Shown in pieces: positions 1 to 7,578 of a stretch of DNA of 11,365 bases. The position numbers and the translations under genes are program-made. Under the pieces are notes generated by a model. That model was not told where the DNA came from and searched no databases. It saw only the letters and a list, made by a program, of their open reading frames with translations. This stretch comes from an uncultured Eubacteriales bacterium (lineage in GTDB: Bacteria > Bacillota > Clostridia > Oscillospirales > CAG-272): positions 1-11,365 of the forward strand of contig USGH01000065.1 in assembly GCA_900554225.1 (NCBI GenBank), read 5' to 3'. The first letter of the stretch is position 1; the number at the start of each line of letters is the position of its first letter.

Positions 1-352
1 CCAAATGACCGCGCATACCAAGTACGGCATTGTGTGTGTTTTCGCTGTAGCTTGCCGATTCCACGCCGTTTGTCACCAGTGTCAGACCAAGGATGTGGAT
101 GTTATGATTCGTTTCCCGCGTATACATGCCGCGATTTGCCAGACAATAATTCGTCTCCCCGGTGCATTTTTGCCGCCTGAAAATCACCCCCGGCGCGCAT
201 CGGAGCATCGTATTGTCCGAAAGCAGGAGCATCGCAGATATATCGTAAATACCTGCCTCATCGATGGTGATCTCGCCGCCCCTGTCCAAAGCCGTTTGCA
301 ATGCCGCGCTGTTTTCCTCCGGCGTATTGTGTATCGAAAATCCGTTTACCAT
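1..352 (-). CDS. Right-handed beta-helix (pectate-lyase-like) protein, N-terminal part
   Basis: An open frame runs from the ATG at 350-352 to the window edge without a stop. It gives 117 residues; the C-terminus lies outside. The start is supported by GGAGG a few bases upstream and by a perfect promoter at 404-432. The opening is typical of pectate-lyase/GH28-like beta-helix proteins: an early N-T-P-E-E-N-S-A-A-L-Q-T helix (residues 9-20), then a G-G-E-I-T-I-D strand (25-31), a Y-D-I-S strand (36-39), and short strand/turn units such as the N-I-H-I-L-G-L stretch at 84-90. There is no signal peptide, so the visible part looks cytoplasmic. Such proteins usually bind or cleave polysaccharide, but no catalytic residues are in view, so enzyme activity and substrate are unknown. 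It is transcribed separately from the glycosyltransferase operon upstream. Confidence 0.72.
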   Translation of the reverse strand, partial: MVNGFSIHNTPEENSAALQTALDRGGEITIDEAGIYDISAMLLLSDNTMLRCAPGVIFRRQKCTGETNYCLANRGMYTRETNHNIHILGLTLVTNGVESASYSENTHNAVLGMRGHL

Positions 353-403
353 TTTTCCTCCGTTGTCTATGGGATGCCCATGAAAATAAACGATTCCGTC
401 ACT

Positions 404-432
404 ATTATAAACAAAATTCAGGGATTTGTCAA
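404..432 (-). promoter_or_regulatory. Consensus sigma-A promoter of the beta-helix gene
   Basis: On the minus strand, TTGACA (427-432) and TATAAT (404-409) are separated by exactly 17 bases. Both hexamers match the consensus perfectly. Transcription should begin near 397, giving a leader of about 45 bases before the ATG at 352. The promoter lies directly after the T-tract of the upstream operon's terminator, so this gene should be independently and strongly expressed unless a repressor acts on it. No obvious operator palindrome overlaps it. Confidence 0.85.
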
Positions 433-442
433 GAATTTCACC

Positions 443-482
443 AAAAAAAGGACGCTTTGCGGTTTATTTCCGTAAAACGTCC
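443..482 (-). terminator. Rho-independent terminator of the glycosyltransferase-acyltransferase operon
   Basis: On the minus strand a 13-base arm (470-482) pairs with 450-462: GGACG with CGTCC, then a G-T wobble, three T-A pairs, one A-C mismatch and CGG with CCG. The loop is 7 bases and the stem is followed by seven Ts (443-449). The left arm is made of the last codons of the acyltransferase gene, and its TAA stop lies in the loop, so the terminator is built into the 3' end of the coding region. Confidence 0.88.
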
Positions 483-1273
483 TCGTTGACCGTGCTGTCT
501 GTTTCGGTTTCTTTGTGCCTCTGCACATAATGGTACCGTTCATAGGTGGAGCGTTCGCTTCGCTTCAGCATGGTGGTATAGATCTTTTCACGCAGCATGG
601 CACTGTTTTCGCGGGTGGTCAATGCCGGATCCGGGAAGAATGGACCGTCGATGTAGACAACGGTTTTCGGGAAAAACTGGTGTTTCCGCTTCTGATAGGT
701 CACGGTAAAAGCGAAGACCGGCTTGTTATACTCCACGGGATAACGGAACGCGGTGGCCGGAAATGGGCGAATTCCCGTATAATACGGCCAGATGTGTGCC
801 TCCGGATAGATACAGATACATCCGTGGCGGCTCCGTTTGGCGAGTGCATCCCGAAATTTGCGCATTCCGGCAAGCGTATCCGGCAGGGGAAGACCGCCTA
901 AGGAGGCGACGAGCTGTCGGACACCGGGGATTGCAACCGCATCCGAGCTTGTCACGATATACGCTTTGCGCGGGAAGGAGATCATATTCGGAGTAAATGC
1001 GTCACCTGCCGCGCGGGTATGGTTTCCGTAAAGATAAAAACCGGAGAGCAGATACGGAAACAGGGCGCGGCGGTTCACGATCTTTTCTCGGAAACGAACC
1101 TTCTGGTAGACATACACAAGCGGAATGGCGACACAATGATAGAAAAGGAAGTCCACACTGCGCCGGAGCGGATCGCTGCTTATGTAGGTATAATCCTCCG
1201 GCAGGGGTCTGGACTGGATCCCGTTGTTGGCAAAATCGTCATGGAGCGGATCGGTATAGTAGATCGTTTTCAT
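464..1273 (-). CDS. PlsC-like lysophospholipid/glycolipid acyltransferase
   Basis: This 269-residue protein resembles the 1-acyl-glycerol-3-phosphate acyltransferase (LPLAT) superfamily. The catalytic block is G-N-H-T-R-A-A-G-D at 83-91. Its histidine H85 and aspartate D91 are separated by five residues rather than the classical four, a spacing I recall from a Firmicutes subfamily. The second block is Y-P-E-A-H-I-W-P-Y-Y (156-165), in place of the usual F-P-E-G. A hydrophobic stretch near 42-55 may associate with the membrane. The open frame extends upstream to 1537, but that part is a shadow of the glycosyltransferase gene. The ATG at 1273 is chosen because it overlaps the upstream stop as ATGA, which implies translational coupling. 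It probably transfers an acyl chain to a lipid or sugar-lipid made with its partner; the substrate is inferred only from context. Confidence 0.83.
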   Translation of the reverse strand: MKTIYYTDPLHDDFANNGIQSRPLPEDYTYISSDPLRRSVDFLFYHCVAIPLVYVYQKVRFREKIVNRRALFPYLLSGFYLYGNHTRAAGDAFTPNMISFPRKAYIVTSSDAVAIPGVRQLVASLGGLPLPDTLAGMRKFRDALAKRSRHGCICIYPEAHIWPYYTGIRPFPATAFRYPVEYNKPVFAFTVTYQKRKHQFFPKTVVYIDGPFFPDPALTTRENSAMLREKIYTTMLKRSERSTYERYHYVQRHKETETDSTVNEDVLRK

Positions 1274-2373
1274 CGTTTTCCGGCTGCTTCTAAAAGCATC
1301 GCCTCCATCCTTTCCATGCAGCTTCTTTGCGCAAACCGACCACGCAGAGATTCGAATTCCCGGCTTTTCGCTTCTTTTTCTGCCGGATGATTGTACCAGT
1401 AATCGATCTTCTCCGCCAGATCCCGGATGTGGAACGGCTCGAATAGGGTCTTTTCTCCTATCGCGAAGAACCGTGTCGCGCTTCTGCCGGAATTGCAGAT
1501 CACCGGCACCAGTCCACAGCAGATCGCCTCGATGCATGCAATCGCTTCGATCTCAATGAGTGCGGTATGCACGTACAGATCGGCGTTCTGCAGCTTATGC
1601 AGGAGATCCGGGCGGCTGAAAAACTGAAATTCGCAGTCAACGGCATATTTCTTTGCAAGCTTTTGGAGATGCGCCTTTCGCGGTCCGTCTCCGGCAAAGA
1701 TCACGTGAATCCTGTCTTTATACGGCAGTTTTGCCACGGCGCGGATGAGCTGCCCCTGTGCCTTTTCACGGCTGTATCGCCCGGAACACAGAATCGTGAA
1801 CTTTTCATGCGGCGCACGAACCTGTGCCGGGACGAACATATCGTTGACTCCGTTGGAGATCACATAGGCGTGTGTCGGATGGGTCTGGGATTCAAACACT
1901 TGACGAATGAAATCGGTCGGATAATGGACAGCGGCACAATAGCGATACACCTTGTGGTAAAAAGCCTTGTAGATCCAGTGCGACACAAGACGGTTGTTCA
2001 TGAGTCCGATGTCCGCCTGACAATGGAAGCTCGCGGTACATGGAATACCATATTTCTGTGCGATTTTCAATGCTGCCCACGACAATGGAAACGGCAGCAG
2101 CAGATGAACCACATCCGCCCCCCGTATCGCCTGATCGAGGATATTCTTATCCACTTTGGCAAGGCAGACGCCATTTTTTCGTAGGATCGCATTGCAGAAG
2201 CTGCCGAGATTCAATATCGGGACCTCGATATGCGCAATGTCTGTCTGTTTTCCAGGCGCGACGACCGTCACCGTGTGTCCCTTTTCCCGCAGGTAGCGTA
2301 TCAGATTCAATGCAGCAAGGGTTGTGCCGTTGTTGGCTTCTCCCAATACGTCGCAGATGACGGTCACTCGCAT
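1270..2373 (-). CDS. GT4-family (GT-B fold) glycosyltransferase, probably glycolipid synthesis
   Basis: This 367-residue protein has a Rossmann-like N-terminal half beginning M-R-V-T-V-I-C-D, with a glycine-containing acceptor-side loop near 11-17. The C-terminal donor-binding half starts at C-S-G-R-Y-S-R-E-K (196-204). The GT4 signature E-X7-E is present as E274 and E282 in the segment I-E-I-E-A-I-A-C-I-E, followed by G-L-V-P-V-I. Length and layout fit bacterial diacylglycerol glucosyl- or mannosyltransferases. There is no signal peptide, so it should act at the cytoplasmic membrane face on a nucleotide sugar. GGGAG lies 7 bases before the ATG. The stop overlaps the start of the acyltransferase gene as ATGA, pointing to joint assembly of an acylated glycolipid. 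The exact sugar and acceptor cannot be read from sequence. Confidence 0.88.
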   Translation of the reverse strand: MRVTVICDVLGEANNGTTLAALNLIRYLREKGHTVTVVAPGKQTDIAHIEVPILNLGSFCNAILRKNGVCLAKVDKNILDQAIRGADVVHLLLPFPLSWAALKIAQKYGIPCTASFHCQADIGLMNNRLVSHWIYKAFYHKVYRYCAAVHYPTDFIRQVFESQTHPTHAYVISNGVNDMFVPAQVRAPHEKFTILCSGRYSREKAQGQLIRAVAKLPYKDRIHVIFAGDGPRKAHLQKLAKKYAVDCEFQFFSRPDLLHKLQNADLYVHTALIEIEAIACIEAICCGLVPVICNSGRSATRFFAIGEKTLFEPFHIRDLAEKIDYWYNHPAEKEAKSREFESLRGRFAQRSCMERMEAMLLEAAGKR

Positions 2374-2407
2374 ATGTTATCTCCCGTTTGTCGAATTTTA
2401 TGTACCT

Positions 2408-2436
2408 ATTGTATCATAGAAATCTGCTCCTGTCAA
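2408..2436 (-). promoter_or_regulatory. Near-consensus sigma-A promoter of the glycosyltransferase operon
   Basis: On the minus strand, TTGACA (2431-2436) and TACAAT (2408-2413) are separated by 17 bases; only one base differs from consensus. The start point would be near 2400, leaving a leader of about 28 bases before the ATG at 2373. The promoter sits 27 bases beyond the stop codon of the exported heptad-repeat gene. No clear terminator stands between them. Confidence 0.85.
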
Positions 2437-2462
2437 CCATTATCCCGTCTTGGTGAGAAAAC

Positions 2463-4625
2463 TCAACCTATGGCATCCGTTCTGTATATGAATTTCACTT
2501 CCCCTTCCATATCGTCCGCAATGCCGGAGAAGGACGTGTAGCTTTGCGCGGTCTCCACAGTGGCACGGAACCGTTCCGTCAATGCAGCAAGATCGCCATC
2601 TACAGCATCGGTCAGCTTCTGGATTCCCTTTTCGTTGAGCTCCGCCAATCCATCCGAGAGGGACATTGCGCCGTCACGCAGCTTTGTCACACCGTCTACC
2701 AGGGCAGGTGCGCCGCTTTGCATGGTCAGAATTCCGTCGTACAGTGCGTTCATACCGCTTTGCAATTCTACGGTTCCGGTATGCAGGGTGTCTGCACCGG
2801 CCGCCAGCTGATCCGCACCCGATTTTGCCGCATCCACACCTGCGGTATACTGCTGTAGACCCACATAGAACGTATTGTAGCTGTCGAGCTGATCCCGCAG
2901 AGCCACAATGGAGGCAACACCCGATTTTGCCGATTCCAATGCCGCGTTGAGCTGTGTGCGCACCTCATCCGACGCCATGTTCTTCTCGATCAGTGCAGTC
3001 ATCTGCTCTTCCGTCTTGGCGGCGATCAGTGCTTTGACTGTATCGGCATTCATCTGTTCCTCGGTTTTGGCAGAAATGGTGGCTGTGACCGTTTCACTTG
3101 CCATCTGTGCGTCCAAGGCAGCGTTCAGCTTTTCCTGTGTCGCTGTATCGATCGCTCCGGCTGCCACACCCGCTTCGTATTGCTCCGCCGTCATCTGCAT
3201 TGTGGAAAGTACCTGTGCCAGAACATTCTCACGGACAGCGGATGTCACCTGCGCGGTTACCTCTTCCTGTACTGCTTTCCGTACTGCCTCTTCTACTGTC
3301 TCCCGATTGGCTTCTACGGCGGCTGTCACCTTTTCTCTTGCTGCGGCTTCTGCGGTTTGTGTGATGGTATCCGTATCCAAAGAGGCGATCACACCGTCCA
3401 GAACTGTCGCGTAATTGTCGATGGTGAGCGGAGGAAGGGTCAATCCGGCTGCCGCGAGCTGTGTATCCGCCATGGCAAGGAGTGAAGAGAATACCTGCTC
3501 CGCACCACCATTCAACGTATCGCTGTTTCCGGCAATCTGACCGAGACCATAGGAGAGATTTTTTGCGCCATCGGATAGAGTGGAGGCACCGTTTTCCAGA
3601 GATGTACTTCCCGCCTTGAGCTGTTCCGCACCTTCTGCCAACGCGTCGATTCCAGCGATCAGTTCATTCGACTTGTCCAGCAGTGTGCATAGACCGTCAT
3701 ATAGCTGTGAAGAACCGTCCATGAGTTGTGTCATTGCGTCGTTCAGTTGATCGAGAGAGGTACTCAGTCCGTCCATGGAGTCGAGCTTTTCCGGATTGAT
3801 CTGCGAAAACAGCCCATTCGCTGCGATGGTGACGGTATTGGTAAGGTGGAAATCGGTCACGTCTGCACTGACTGTGAAGGCACTGGGAATATCCAATGTG
3901 TCACTGTCCAATGCAAGATTTTCCTGTAATCCCGGGAATGCGATGCCCACAACAGCGGTGTGATCCCCATCATTGAGAATCTTACCGTTTGTAACCTCTA
4001 CATTGCGGAAGGTATCGGAATCCACAAGCATCCCCGTGAGCATAGCAAAGGGAACGTAGATCCGCTCGCTTTTTCCGTCGATCGTCACATTCTCAAACTG
4101 CTTGTTCGTGTACGAATACCGGATGGTGACGTGTCCGCTTTTGCCCACCAGCTCCGCAGAGGTCACAGGCTTGCCGTCTAAGGTATACGTTACTTCCATA
4201 TCGACAGGCAGCTCTTTCTCGATGTTTCCGGTGTAATAGATATCCCCGCCGTCGGCATTCCAGATGCGCGCCTTGCCGTTTTCCGTATAGGTTTCATCCC
4301 CCTTGACGTTCTCGACCGCAGTCAATTCCGACTGATCCGTGATGGTACCCACATTGGTCCCATTGCGCAGCCAATCGCTGACAATGATCTTGCGCACGCT
4401 GCCATCCGTTTGGGCAAGCACATATACGCTTTCGTCCTTCATGGTTGTATTGGAGGTCTGTTTTTCGAGAAAGAGCGGGATCTACTCTTCCGTTGCTGTT
4501 TCCGTGATGGTGGTTTGGCTGTCATTTGCGGAGGAATTGCTGCCGGATGCCTGGATGGTTGCCGCGATGGTTCCGGTCAGTAACGCTGCGCATAGAATGA
4601 GTGCGATGGTTTTCTTGTTTTTCAT
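2463..4625 (-). pseudogene. Exported xxxLxxG heptad-repeat (YhgE/Pip-like) protein, interrupted by an in-frame TAG at codon 48
   Basis: A strong GGAGG 7 bases before the ATG at 4625 opens a frame with a signal peptide: a lysine-rich start, a hydrophobic core at about 7-23, and a possible A-x-A-like cleavage near residue 26. After a Ser/Thr-rich linker the frame meets TAG (4482-4484, codon 48). It then continues in the same phase to TGA at 2463, for 720 sense-equivalent codons apart from the TAG. The longest uninterrupted part starts at ATG 4442 (659 residues) but has no Shine-Dalgarno and no signal peptide. After a beta-rich N-terminal domain come two blocks of L-x-x-G heptads (about 293-377 and 601-667) flanking a long Ala/Glu-rich helical region (about 425-570). 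This matches the heptads of YhgE/Pip-type proteins, here without the flanking membrane helices. It is the last gene of the MMPL operon and is probably its extracytoplasmic partner. The body is otherwise intact, so the TAG could be recent, a sequencing error, or read through. Confidence 0.75.
4482..4484 (-). other. In-frame amber codon splitting signal peptide from body
   Basis: The minus-strand TAG at codon 48 of the heptad-repeat gene is followed by an in-phase frame (I-P-L-F-L-E-K) that runs into the body. A single substitution from AAG or CAG would restore one continuous gene. TAG also ends the tetR gene in this window, so general reassignment of TAG is unlikely. Confidence 0.9.
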
Positions 4626-4759
4626 AAGGATTCCTCCGTTTTCTTATTTGGATTCCGCTTTTGCTCCGCCTTTTTCTTCTGACTCCAGACGACACCTCCG
4701 GCAAGCAGGATGGCGGCGATTGTAAGGGCTGTACATTTACGATTGTCTATCTTTTTCAT
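4622..4759 (-). CDS. 45-residue single-TM peptide of the MMPL operon
   Basis: This small gene encodes 45 residues: a short basic N-terminus (M-K-K-I-D-N-R-K), one hydrophobic helix at about 9-25 (T-A-L-T-I-A-A-I-L-L-A-G-G-V-V-W), and a lysine-rich tail ending K-K-T-E-E-S-L. It is likely real. GGAG lies 8 bases before its ATG, its start overlaps the permease stop as ATGA, and its stop overlaps the start of the heptad-repeat gene as ATGA. It resembles small membrane subunits that accompany transporters, but I do not recognise a named family. It may be a small subunit or stabiliser of the permease, or mainly a coupling reading frame. Positive charge on both sides leaves topology uncertain. Confidence 0.72.
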   Translation of the reverse strand: MKKIDNRKCTALTIAAILLAGGVVWSQKKKAEQKRNPNKKTEESL

Positions 4760-6855
4760 AACGACTTCTCCGTTCCTTTCTGTTTCTTGGCGGCTTTTTT
4801 CATACCGATCGTGGTGCGGCAGACAACTGGGTCACAGAGCAGCAGCAAGGCAGGCAGGATGAATGCGACCGCAAGCACACTCACCACGGCACCTCTTGCC
4901 ATGAGCATACACATGGAGCTGATGATGTCGATGTCGGAATAGACGGCAACACCGAATGTGGCGGCGAACAGACCCATTCCGGACACCAGAATCGACGGGA
5001 TGGAGGTGGAGAGCGCGGTCACGACACTTTGCTTTTTGTCCGCACCGCCGATCCGCTCCGATTTGTACCGGGTTGTCATGAGGATCGCGTAGTCCACGGT
5101 CGCTCCCAATTGAATGGTGCTGATGCAGATCGGCGCGATAAACGGCAGGGATTGTCCGAGATAATGCGGCAGACCGAGATTGATGAAGATGGCAAGCTCG
5201 ATTACGGCAATGAGGATAAACGGCAGGCTAATGCTCTTTTCAACAATGGCGATGATCACAAAGATGGCGACGATCGACACAGCGTTGACCACCTCGAAAT
5301 CGTGGTTCGTGGTTTCGATCATGTCCTTCATGCACGGTGCCTCGCCGATGAGCATACCGCTGTTGTCATACTTTTTGAGGATGGTGTTCAGCGCGTCAAT
5401 CTGGGCGTTCACATTGTCGCTTGCCACCTTGTATTCGGAATTGATGAGCAGCAGCTCCCAGCGGTCGCTTTTGAGGATTTCACGCACACTGTCCGGCAGA
5501 ATCTCCTCCGGTACGCGGGAGCCAACGACGGTTTCCAGTCCGAGTACGTATTTCACGCCGTCCACACATTCCATTTCATCGATCATACGCCGTACCGATT
5601 TGGAGGGGAGAGACGCGTCCACCAGCACCATATGTGTCGAGGCGATGTCGAATTCCTCCGACAGCTTGGAGTTGGCGATCACATATTCCATATCCTCCGG
5701 CAGGCACTGTCCCATGTCGTAGTACACTTCATCATTCGTTTTATTGTAGCCATACAGTGCCGGCGGGATGAGCAGTGCGAAAATCACGAGGAATACCGGG
5801 AATATTTTGGTGATCCCACGCGAGAATTTGTCCATACGCGGAATGAGGGATTTGTGCTTCGTTTTTTGCAGTGGCTTGTCCAGCAGCAGAATCATTGACG
5901 GCAGGACAGTCACACATCCAAGCACGCCGAGTACCACCCCTTTTGCCATAACGATCCCGAGGTCGCGTCCGAGCGTGAAGCTCATAAAGCACAGCGCGGC
6001 AAATCCGGCTACCGTGGTGACGGAGCTGCCGATCACGGAAGTCAGCGTCTCATGGATTGCGTTCGCCATAGCCTCATTCCGGTCTTCGATTTTCTCCCGC
6101 TGTTCGTTGTAGCTGTGCCAGAGGAAGATCGAGTAGTCCATGGTCACGGCAAGCTGCAATACGGCAGACAGGGCCCTTGTAACATAGGAGATCTCGCCTA
6201 AGAAATAATTGGTGCCGAGATTCAGGAGAATCATCATACCAATGGACGCGAGGAACACAAACGGAACGAGCCATCCATCGAGGAAGAGCAGCATAGCCAG
6301 ACAGGAAAGCGCGACCGCAATCCCGACATAGACCGGCTCTTCCTTTTCGCACAAATCCTTCAGATCCGTCACAAGCGCGGACATTCCGGATACAAAGCAC
6401 TGTTTGCCGGCAATGGATCGAATCTCGCGAATGGCATCCATCGTCACATCTGCGGAGGTTGCGCTGTCAAAGAATATGGCGATCATCGTGGCGGAATCGG
6501 TATTGAAGGCATCGTACAGTTCATCCGGCAGCAGCTCCTTCGGGATGGAGACATCCGCAAGGGTCGAATACCAGAGAACCGTCTCCACATGATCGACCGT
6601 TTTGAGCTTTTCGCAAAGGTTCGCCACGTCTTTATCCGGCATATCCTCCACGATCACAAAGGAAAACGCGCCTTTGCCGAAATTTTCGAGCAGTTCGTTC
6701 TGCCCGACCACAGTATCCATATCCGCCGGAAGATAGTCGAGCATATCGTAGTTGATCCGTGTGCCGATCATACCAAATACCGCCGGGATCATGAGCAGTA
6801 TGGTGAGTATCAAAATGGGTACGCGGTATTTGACCACCGCTTTTGAGAATCGCAT
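4756..6855 (-). CDS. MMPL/RND-superfamily export permease
   Basis: This 699-residue membrane protein has the duplicated RND architecture. TM1 is at about 11-31, followed by an extracytoplasmic domain (32-174) and a helix cluster (175-325). The second half has a helix at 351-369, a second outer domain (370-522) and a final cluster (523-676), then a lysine-rich cytoplasmic tail. Each half has the characteristic aspartate in its fourth helix: M-D-Y-S (D240) and V-D-Y-A (D588), expected to take part in proton relay. The family (MmpL, HpnN, SecDF relatives) exports lipids, drugs or other hydrophobic molecules using the proton gradient; the substrate here is unknown. AAAGGA lies 10 bases before the ATG, and the gene begins 30 bases after the DUF308 gene. 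Its stop overlaps the 45-residue peptide gene (ATGA). Confidence 0.93.
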   Translation of the reverse strand: MRFSKAVVKYRVPILILTILLMIPAVFGMIGTRINYDMLDYLPADMDTVVGQNELLENFGKGAFSFVIVEDMPDKDVANLCEKLKTVDHVETVLWYSTLADVSIPKELLPDELYDAFNTDSATMIAIFFDSATSADVTMDAIREIRSIAGKQCFVSGMSALVTDLKDLCEKEEPVYVGIAVALSCLAMLLFLDGWLVPFVFLASIGMMILLNLGTNYFLGEISYVTRALSAVLQLAVTMDYSIFLWHSYNEQREKIEDRNEAMANAIHETLTSVIGSSVTTVAGFAALCFMSFTLGRDLGIVMAKGVVLGVLGCVTVLPSMILLLDKPLQKTKHKSLIPRMDKFSRGITKIFPVFLVIFALLIPPALYGYNKTNDEVYYDMGQCLPEDMEYVIANSKLSEEFDIASTHMVLVDASLPSKSVRRMIDEMECVDGVKYVLGLETVVGSRVPEEILPDSVREILKSDRWELLLINSEYKVASDNVNAQIDALNTILKKYDNSGMLIGEAPCMKDMIETTNHDFEVVNAVSIVAIFVIIAIVEKSISLPFILIAVIELAIFINLGLPHYLGQSLPFIAPICISTIQLGATVDYAILMTTRYKSERIGGADKKQSVVTALSTSIPSILVSGMGLFAATFGVAVYSDIDIISSMCMLMARGAVVSVLAVAFILPALLLLCDPVVCRTTIGMKKAAKKQKGTEKSL

Positions 6856-6885
6856 GTGAGTATTGTCCTTTCTGTCTGCCTTGCA

Positions 6886-7500
6886 TTACTGTTTGGTGTC
6901 GTTATCCGCTTCCGTATAGCTGTCGATCTCAATGACATCCGGTTTCTGGTGCTTGATGATCTTCACCGCACTGAGGACGGTACTGAAATTGAGGATTCCT
7001 TCGCTCAGAAGCGTGATGCCGAGTACAATCATGAGAATTCTGCTGCCCTCCCCGGGTCTGAGAAGCAGGAGCAATCCGCAGATCCCGGTGACGATGGCAA
7101 ACGTGAGAATCAGCCACCATTTCGTGATCCCGAATTTTCTGGAATCCCACGCGATCTGAATCTTGAACAACCCGTCGGACAGGATGAAAACCCCAAGCGC
7201 AACGCAGATAAAGGTTACGAGACTGCTCGGATGTGTGAGCATGACAATGCCCATAATGACAAGCAGGATCCCAAGCGGCAGATCATACTGGAATGCCAGC
7301 CGGTAGAGATCGCGGGAAAAATAGCCGGTAAGACGGACGATGCCAAAGAGAATCAATAGAATCCCGCAGATCACGCCAAACAGGGAGGCGGAAAAATCCG
7401 GAATCGCGATGAGCATGATACCGAGAATGCAAAGCGCGGCGGAAATGACGATGTAGCCAATCTTCGCAGCGTGCATGGGAGTAGTGGAACGGGAACGCAT
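6886..7500 (-). CDS. HdeD-like / DUF308 six-helix membrane protein
   Basis: This 204-residue protein has six hydrophobic helices at about 14-32, 39-57, 75-90, 94-112, 127-147 and 153-172, in three hairpins with similar glycine-rich patterns (such as G-I-L-L-I-L-F-G and G-V-F-I-L-S-D-G). This is the arrangement of the HdeD/DUF308 family, whose E. coli member HdeD is linked to acid resistance but whose molecular role is unclear. The C-terminal 30 residues are polar and acidic. The frame opens upstream to 7632, but the ATG at 7500 is chosen because a full AAAGGAGG sits 6 bases before it and the upstream part overlaps promoter and terminator. It is the first gene of the MMPL operon and is probably repressed by the neighbouring TetR protein. 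Confidence 0.87.
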   Translation of the reverse strand: MRSRSTTPMHAAKIGYIVISAALCILGIMLIAIPDFSASLFGVICGILLILFGIVRLTGYFSRDLYRLAFQYDLPLGILLVIMGIVMLTHPSSLVTFICVALGVFILSDGLFKIQIAWDSRKFGITKWWLILTFAIVTGICGLLLLLRPGEGSRILMIVLGITLLSEGILNFSTVLSAVKIIKHQKPDVIEIDSYTEADNDTKQ

Positions 7501-7506
7501 AGCAAA

Positions 7507-7514
7507 CCTCCTTT
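7507..7514 (-). promoter_or_regulatory. Strong Shine-Dalgarno deciding the DUF308 gene start
   Basis: AAAGGAGG on the minus strand, 6 bases before the ATG at 7500, is an ideal ribosome binding site. It fixes the start in preference to the earlier in-frame ATG at 7632. Confidence 0.9.
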
Positions 7515-7564
7515 GTCGCTTCCCCAATTTGCATTTATGGAGAAGTGCTTTTTCTTTTTCTGCC

Positions 7565-7578
7565 TGTAGTATACCACA
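7565..7578. promoter_or_regulatory. Candidate TetR operator over the MMPL-operon promoter (-10 TATACT)
   Basis: The plus-strand sequence TGTAGTATACCACA is a near-perfect 14-bp palindrome (12 of 14 positions symmetric) centred on GTATAC. Read on the minus strand it carries an extended -10 element, TG-G-TATACT (TATACT at 7568-7573), about 68 bases before the DUF308 start. No good -35 hexamer is seen at the usual distance, so an extended -10 promoter is likely. The block CCTGTAGTATACCA (7563-7576) occurs again at the tetR promoter, as expected if one repressor binds both. Confidence 0.68.

Noticed and set aside
1274..1537. N-terminal extension of the acyltransferase to 1537
   Set aside because: The extra residues are Arg-rich shadow sequence of the glycosyltransferase gene; the ATGA overlap gives a better start at 1273.
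2452..2468. Hairpin GGTGAG/CTCAACC overlapping the heptad-repeat stop as a terminator
   Set aside because: The stem is only six pairs with a bulge and no T-tract follows on the minus strand.
4482..4625. A separate 47-residue secreted peptide ending at TAG
   Set aside because: The frame continues in phase into the conserved body and the 47 residues are only a signal peptide plus linker, so a broken single gene is the simpler reading.
5029..5898. Plus-strand open frame of 289 codons inside the MMPL gene
   Set aside because: It is a His/Asp/Arg-rich shadow of a membrane protein gene on the other strand; the minus frame carries clear RND motifs.
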